A stretch of 64,000 nucleotides of DNA from Peptoniphilus_A hominis (lineage in GTDB: Bacteria; Bacillota; Clostridia; Tissierellales; Peptoniphilaceae), in NCBI RefSeq assembly GCF_040096015.1, contig NZ_JBBMFO010000007.1, positions 1 to 64,000 on the forward strand. Reading direction: 5' to 3'. A program made the translations under genes and the position numbers. A model generated the notes under the pieces. The model made no database searches, was not told the DNA's origin, and worked only from the letters and a program-made list of their open reading frames with translations. Positions 60,967 through 64,000 of the stretch are shown in pieces. Position 1 is the stretch's first letter. Every line of letters begins with the position of its first letter.

Positions 60967-61959
60967 TTATTTTATGCCAAATAAATCTTTTAGTCTTTGT
61001 ACCTCTAATTTATCTTCTTCAATTGAAGTCTTCCCATCCCTATATATAGATTTAGCATAATATTTTTCTAATGTGCTTTTAAACTCTTCTGATTCAGTAA
61101 CTTTTTTAATTGACTCTGATAATTTATCAACAATAGCTTGATCTGTTCCCTTCGGAAATCTAACTTCATAAATTTTAGGCATTACTACATCATAACCTTG
61201 TTCTTTTAAAGTTGGAAATTCTTCTAATCCTTTTAATCTTTCATCAGAACAAACACCAAGAACTACAAAATCACCTTTTTCTACATAATCAGCAACATTC
61301 ATGAAATTTACCACTATAATGTCACATTGATCTTGGATGAATGAAGTCAATCTTTCAGATGTACTGGAGCCAACATCTATTTTGTCTAATTCTATCCCCA
61401 TAGTTTTTTCCATTTGAGTTGCAACCGCATGAGTCGCACCATAGTATGTGCTAGAATATCTTAGCTTTCCAGGGTTTTCTTTAGCCCAAGCTATCATTTT
61501 ATCTAATGAATCCCATTTGCTTCCTTTTTTTGCTAATAAAGTATAGGTATCATCTTCAGCAACAGTTGCTACAGTTTCAAAATCATCTAAAAATGAAAAT
61601 TCATTTGCATTAGCTGCTTCTTGAGCTAGCGCAGCCCCAGTATGGTTGAATAACATAGTATTTCCATCTGGCTTCGCATCTAATACACTTGATGCTCCAA
61701 CTACTCCTGCCGCACCTGTAGTATTAACTACTACAAAATTTTGATTTAATTCTTTTTGCAATTGTAATGCCATTTGTCTAGCATAAGTATCAGTGTCTCC
61801 ACCTGCACCATATGGTACAACTACTGTGACAGTATCTGTTGGCCAGTTGACTCCTTCTTCACTGCTTGCTGTATCTTTACCTTTGTCACTACTACAACCT
61901 ACTAGTAGTACACATGTTAATGCTACTAAAGTTAATATTGTACTGAATTTCTTTTTCAT
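60967..61959 (-). CDS. tctC: Tripartite tricarboxylate transporter, substrate-binding lipoprotein TctC
   Basis: About 330 residues from the ATG at 61959, preceded by GGAGG. A lipobox LVGC (Cys about 22) is followed by the TctC/Bug domain with VTVVVPYGAGGDTDTYAR and GAAGVVGASSVLDAKPDGNT. Bug proteins bind carboxylates through the two loops around these motifs. The substrate is probably the compound processed by the neighbouring RraA-like and dehydrogenase enzymes. Confidence 0.93.
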   Translation of the reverse strand: MKKKFSTILTLVALTCVLLVGCSSDKGKDTASSEEGVNWPTDTVTVVVPYGAGGDTDTYARQMALQLQKELNQNFVVVNTTGAAGVVGASSVLDAKPDGNTMLFNHTGAALAQEAANANEFSFLDDFETVATVAEDDTYTLLAKKGSKWDSLDKMIAWAKENPGKLRYSSTYYGATHAVATQMEKTMGIELDKIDVGSSTSERLTSFIQDQCDIIVVNFMNVADYVEKGDFVVLGVCSDERLKGLEEFPTLKEQGYDVVMPKIYEVRFPKGTDQAIVDKLSESIKKVTESEEFKSTLEKYYAKSIYRDGKTSIEEDKLEVQRLKDLFGIK

Positions 61960-61972
61960 AATATCCTCCATA

Positions 61973-62686
61973 TTAATATTTATAAAAATCATCAATGATT
62001 TCGTATTCTTTTTCTTTTAATAATTTATTTACCCAATCTCTATTTGACTCATTATTTTTAGCTTTTTCTAATTTTACTTCATCTTTCTTTTTAAACTCTT
62101 TTGCTTCTTCTAAAACTTTTTCTGCATCTTTGTTTGGAATAACTATTACTCCATCTGGATCTGCTAGAATTATATCTCCAGGATTTACTGATACACCTCC
62201 ACAGGCAATTGGTACATTAATTTCTCCTGGTCCTTCTTTATAGGGTCCTCCCGGTGTCGTACCAGTGCAATATACTGGAAAATTCCATTTACCAATTTCA
62301 TCAATATCTCTTATTGGTCCATCTAAAATTATGCCTGCTACTTTTTTTACTTCAAAAAGATAAGCCATCATAATTTCACCCATTAGTGCTCTTGTAGTAT
62401 CTTCCTCATTTGATACTACAAGTACATCCCCTTCTTGGCAGATATTTAATGCTGCATGAAGTGTCAAATTATCTCCAGCTCTACATTTAACTGTTAGTGC
62501 AGGTCCACACATCATTTGTAACTTTGGTTTAGTTACTAATTTAATTCTAGGATTCATTGCAGAATTTCTCCCCATTACATCACATGTATTTGATGCTGGA
62601 ATTTCTTTAAATTCCTCAATTAACTTTTTATCTGGTAAAATCCTCTTTAAATAAATTCTCTTTCCAACTGACATATTAATTTTCAA
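61973..62686 (-). CDS. RraA-family protein, probable 2-oxoacid aldolase/decarboxylase
   Basis: 237 residues. The RraA/HMG-aldolase fold is seen in CDVMGRNSAMNPRIK, GPALTVKCRAGDN, GDVLVVSNEED and the metal/substrate motif ILDGPIRDIDEI (Arg-Asp pair). Relatives with catalytic activity split 4-hydroxy-4-methyl-2-oxoglutarate or 4-carboxy-4-hydroxy-2-oxoadipate, and decarboxylate oxaloacetate; RraA itself inhibits RNase E, which is unlikely here. It overlaps the dehydrogenase gene by 11 nt and is followed 13 nt later by tctC. Confidence 0.85.
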   Translation of the reverse strand: MKINMSVGKRIYLKRILPDKKLIEEFKEIPASNTCDVMGRNSAMNPRIKLVTKPKLQMMCGPALTVKCRAGDNLTLHAALNICQEGDVLVVSNEEDTTRALMGEIMMAYLFEVKKVAGIILDGPIRDIDEIGKWNFPVYCTGTTPGGPYKEGPGEINVPIACGGVSVNPGDIILADPDGVIVIPNKDAEKVLEEAKEFKKKDEVKLEKAKNNESNRDWVNKLLKEKEYEIIDDFYKY

Positions 62687-63554
62687 CTCCTTTTAAAACA
62701 CTTACTACATCTTTCCATGTTTTATTATCTTTTTCAGCAACTTTTGAAAAATCATAATTGGCTAAAATTTCTAGCTTTTTCTTTGTTGCTTCACTCATAA
62801 GTGAATCTAAATTTTTGTCTTCAAGCATTTCTATACTTCCGCCAATTTCAAATGCACGTCTCTTAGCATGAATAGCTGAGCCAGTAGAAATTCTATTTAG
62901 GTGGCTCATAAAACTAATTCCATCTAAACTGTCACTAATTGAATTAAGGACAAAATCTGAAACACCATAGCTATCAGATGCCATAACGAGTTCTATCATT
63001 AAAGCTGAGATACCTTTCATAAATATACTTCTTATTAATTTTATTGAAGTTGCAGATCCAGGTTTCTCATTTACATAAGTAATATTCATTCCATATTTTT
63101 CAAAATCTTCAATAAATTTTTTTGCTTTTTCACCACTAACATAAAATGGAACTTTATGTTTTAGCTTTGGTAGTGACCCTAACATTGAAGCATCTATATA
63201 TGAAACATTTTTTTCGTCTAAAATATTTTTGCATTTATCTTTTATTGCTGGAGAACTTGCACTCACATCAACATATATGCAAGTATCTTTTATATAAGCA
63301 CTTATTTCTTTACAAGCATCTAATGCTACAAAGGCTGGAACAGCAACAAATACATAATCTATGCCATCAAAAAAGCCTTCATAAGAATCTGTTACTTTCA
63401 TATTTAATTCATTTGATCTTTTTTTTATCAATGAATTGCATTCATTATTGAAAACATTTACATCAAATGATTTCATATTATTAATTCCTTCACTTTTTAA
63501 TCCTTTTGCTAAACTGTAGGAAGCTTCACCAAATCCTACAAATCCTATATTCAT
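62676..63554 (-). CDS. NAD(P)-dependent oxidoreductase with DUF1932 domain
   Basis: 292 residues. An N-terminal Rossmann motif GFVGFGEASYSLAKGL and the later VDVSASSPAIKDK place it in the 6-phosphogluconate/3-hydroxyisobutyrate dehydrogenase-like superfamily; the C-terminal half matches the DUF1932 type, including the conserved Lys in ATSIKLIRSIFMKG. It probably oxidises a hydroxyacid imported by TctABC before the RraA-like enzyme acts. It is the first gene of the five-gene operon. Confidence 0.83.
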   Translation of the reverse strand: MNIGFVGFGEASYSLAKGLKSEGINNMKSFDVNVFNNECNSLIKKRSNELNMKVTDSYEGFFDGIDYVFVAVPAFVALDACKEISAYIKDTCIYVDVSASSPAIKDKCKNILDEKNVSYIDASMLGSLPKLKHKVPFYVSGEKAKKFIEDFEKYGMNITYVNEKPGSATSIKLIRSIFMKGISALMIELVMASDSYGVSDFVLNSISDSLDGISFMSHLNRISTGSAIHAKRRAFEIGGSIEMLEDKNLDSLMSEATKKKLEILANYDFSKVAEKDNKTWKDVVSVLKGVEN

Positions 63555-63590
63555 ACTTCATCTTCCTCCAATTGTTTTTTCTTTAAATTT

Positions 63591-63619
63591 ATGATAACAT
63601 TTACCTATGTTAAAGACAA
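63591..63619 (-). promoter_or_regulatory. Promoter of the dehydrogenase-rraA-tct operon with internal palindrome
   Basis: On the minus strand TTGTCT (63619-63614), a 17-nt spacer and TATCAT (63596-63591). A perfect inverted repeat TAACAT-N6-ATGTTA (63595-63612) fills the spacer and touches the -10. Its T-N11-A type geometry fits a LysR-family binding site, and a LysR gene starts 48 nt away in the other direction. Confidence 0.6.
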
Positions 63620-63666
63620 TTTTGATTTTTTTCATTTTTTGACAAGTTTTTCTTGTGGAGGCAATT

Positions 63667-64000
63667 ATGAATTTTTTAAGTTTATATTATTTTGTGGAGT
63701 TATCTAAGGATTTGCATTTTACAAAAACTGCTGAAAGACTATATATTTCGCAACAAACCTTGAGTAATAACATAAAATCTCTTGAGAGTTATTACAATGT
63801 AAAATTGATAAATAGAAAGCCGAAGGTTACATTGACTTATGCAGGCGAAAAACTTCTGGCATTCGCAAAAGAAGTTTTATTAAAAAACAGAGACCTTGAA
63901 GATATGTTTTCAGATATTAACGATGATTTGTCTGGTTCTCTAAAATTTGGTGCCAGTATATCAAGAGCAACAATATCTCTTCCAAAAATATTTCCAGTTT
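63667..64000 (+). CDS. LysR-family transcriptional regulator (partial, runs off window)
   Basis: The first 111 codons are in the window and remain open at its end. The start at 63667 has TGGAGG 5 nt upstream. The N-terminus (MNFLSLYYFVELSKDLHFT, then KTAERLYISQQTLSNNIKSL) is a typical LysR winged helix-turn-helix, and the co-inducer domain begins at about residue 90 (SGSLKFGAS). It is divergent from the dehydrogenase-rraA-tct operon and probably activates it in response to the substrate. Confidence 0.92.
   Translation, partial: MNFLSLYYFVELSKDLHFTKTAERLYISQQTLSNNIKSLESYYNVKLINRKPKVTLTYAGEKLLAFAKEVLLKNRDLEDMFSDINDDLSGSLKFGASISRATISLPKIFPV

Noticed and set aside
1..64000. tRNA, rRNA, CRISPR arrays, insertion sequences, prophage or defence systems
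   Set aside because: I read all intergenic stretches on both strands and saw no cloverleaf, regularly spaced repeat, transposase, integrase or phage structural gene.

Overview
This 64 kb window is chromosomal DNA from a low-GC, anaerobic, amino-acid-fermenting Firmicute. The gene content (full histidine-to-glutamate pathway through tetrahydrofolate, a glutamate mutase accessory protein, NhaC-type antiporters, ThyX instead of ThyA, an SLH-anchored surface protein) fits the Peptoniphilaceae, probably Peptoniphilus or a close relative. The genus is inferred from gene content and AT-rich codon use, not from an rRNA or a search. I see no rRNA, tRNA, insertion sequence, prophage or CRISPR array. 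Most genes lie on the minus strand.

Layout. 0.2-5 kb: a tight minus-strand operon, cysS-mrnC-thyX-rlmB-rae1 and a zinc-ribbon/SH3 membrane protein. 5-7.5 kb: a Nudix hydrolase and a DUF2207 membrane protein. 7.6-13.8 kb: hutH-ftcD-fhs-fchA-glmL. 14.2-17.6 kb: two small unknown membrane proteins and a polar amino acid ABC transporter. 17.7-24.9 kb: L,D-transpeptidase, uvrA, uvrB, gamma-glutamyltransferase. 25.2-31.5 kb: a small membrane protein, an NhaC-family antiporter, hutI, and divergent hutU. 31.6-37.1 kb: a LURP-one-like protein, the thiamine genes thiW-thiD-thiM/E and thiC (each unit behind a TPP riboswitch), and apt. 37.2-45.8 kb: a second NhaC, a formate/nitrite-type channel, a TIGR02206 membrane protein, a thioesterase, dinB, a HAD phosphatase, an arylsulfotransferase-like/thioredoxin fusion coupled to trxB, and a histidine phosphatase. 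46-49 kb: a 976-residue beta-helix/SLH surface protein behind a trinucleotide repeat. 49-53.7 kb: a membrane-anchored MutS relative, a 2-hydroxyacid dehydrogenase, TraX and a FabK-like flavoenzyme. 53.9-57.6 kb: a TAXI-type TRAP transporter with DUF1850. 57.8-58.9 kb: a GcvT-like protein. 59-64 kb: tctA-tctB-tctC-rraA-like-dehydrogenase, divergent from a LysR regulator that runs off the window.

How the genes work together. Histidine is deaminated by HutH, hydrated by HutU, opened by HutI, and its formimino group is moved to tetrahydrofolate by FtcD, cyclised by FchA and recovered as formate plus ATP by Fhs. Glutamate then probably enters the glutamate mutase route, which GlmL serves. The most interesting signal is a promoter/operator module shared by hutH and the NhaC gene beside hutI: TTGAC(A/T)-N17-TAGAAT-N6-AGAAAACATTT(G/T)CA on the coding strand. 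A related box sits just after the TAXI-TRAP promoter. It resembles a catabolite-responsive element and suggests a hut regulon that includes two transporters. The thiamine genes describe de novo HMP synthesis (ThiC) combined with thiazole salvage (ThiW, ThiM domain). The right-hand end is an uncharacterised catabolic locus for an unknown hydroxy- or oxo-carboxylate, with a palindrome lying between its -35 and -10.
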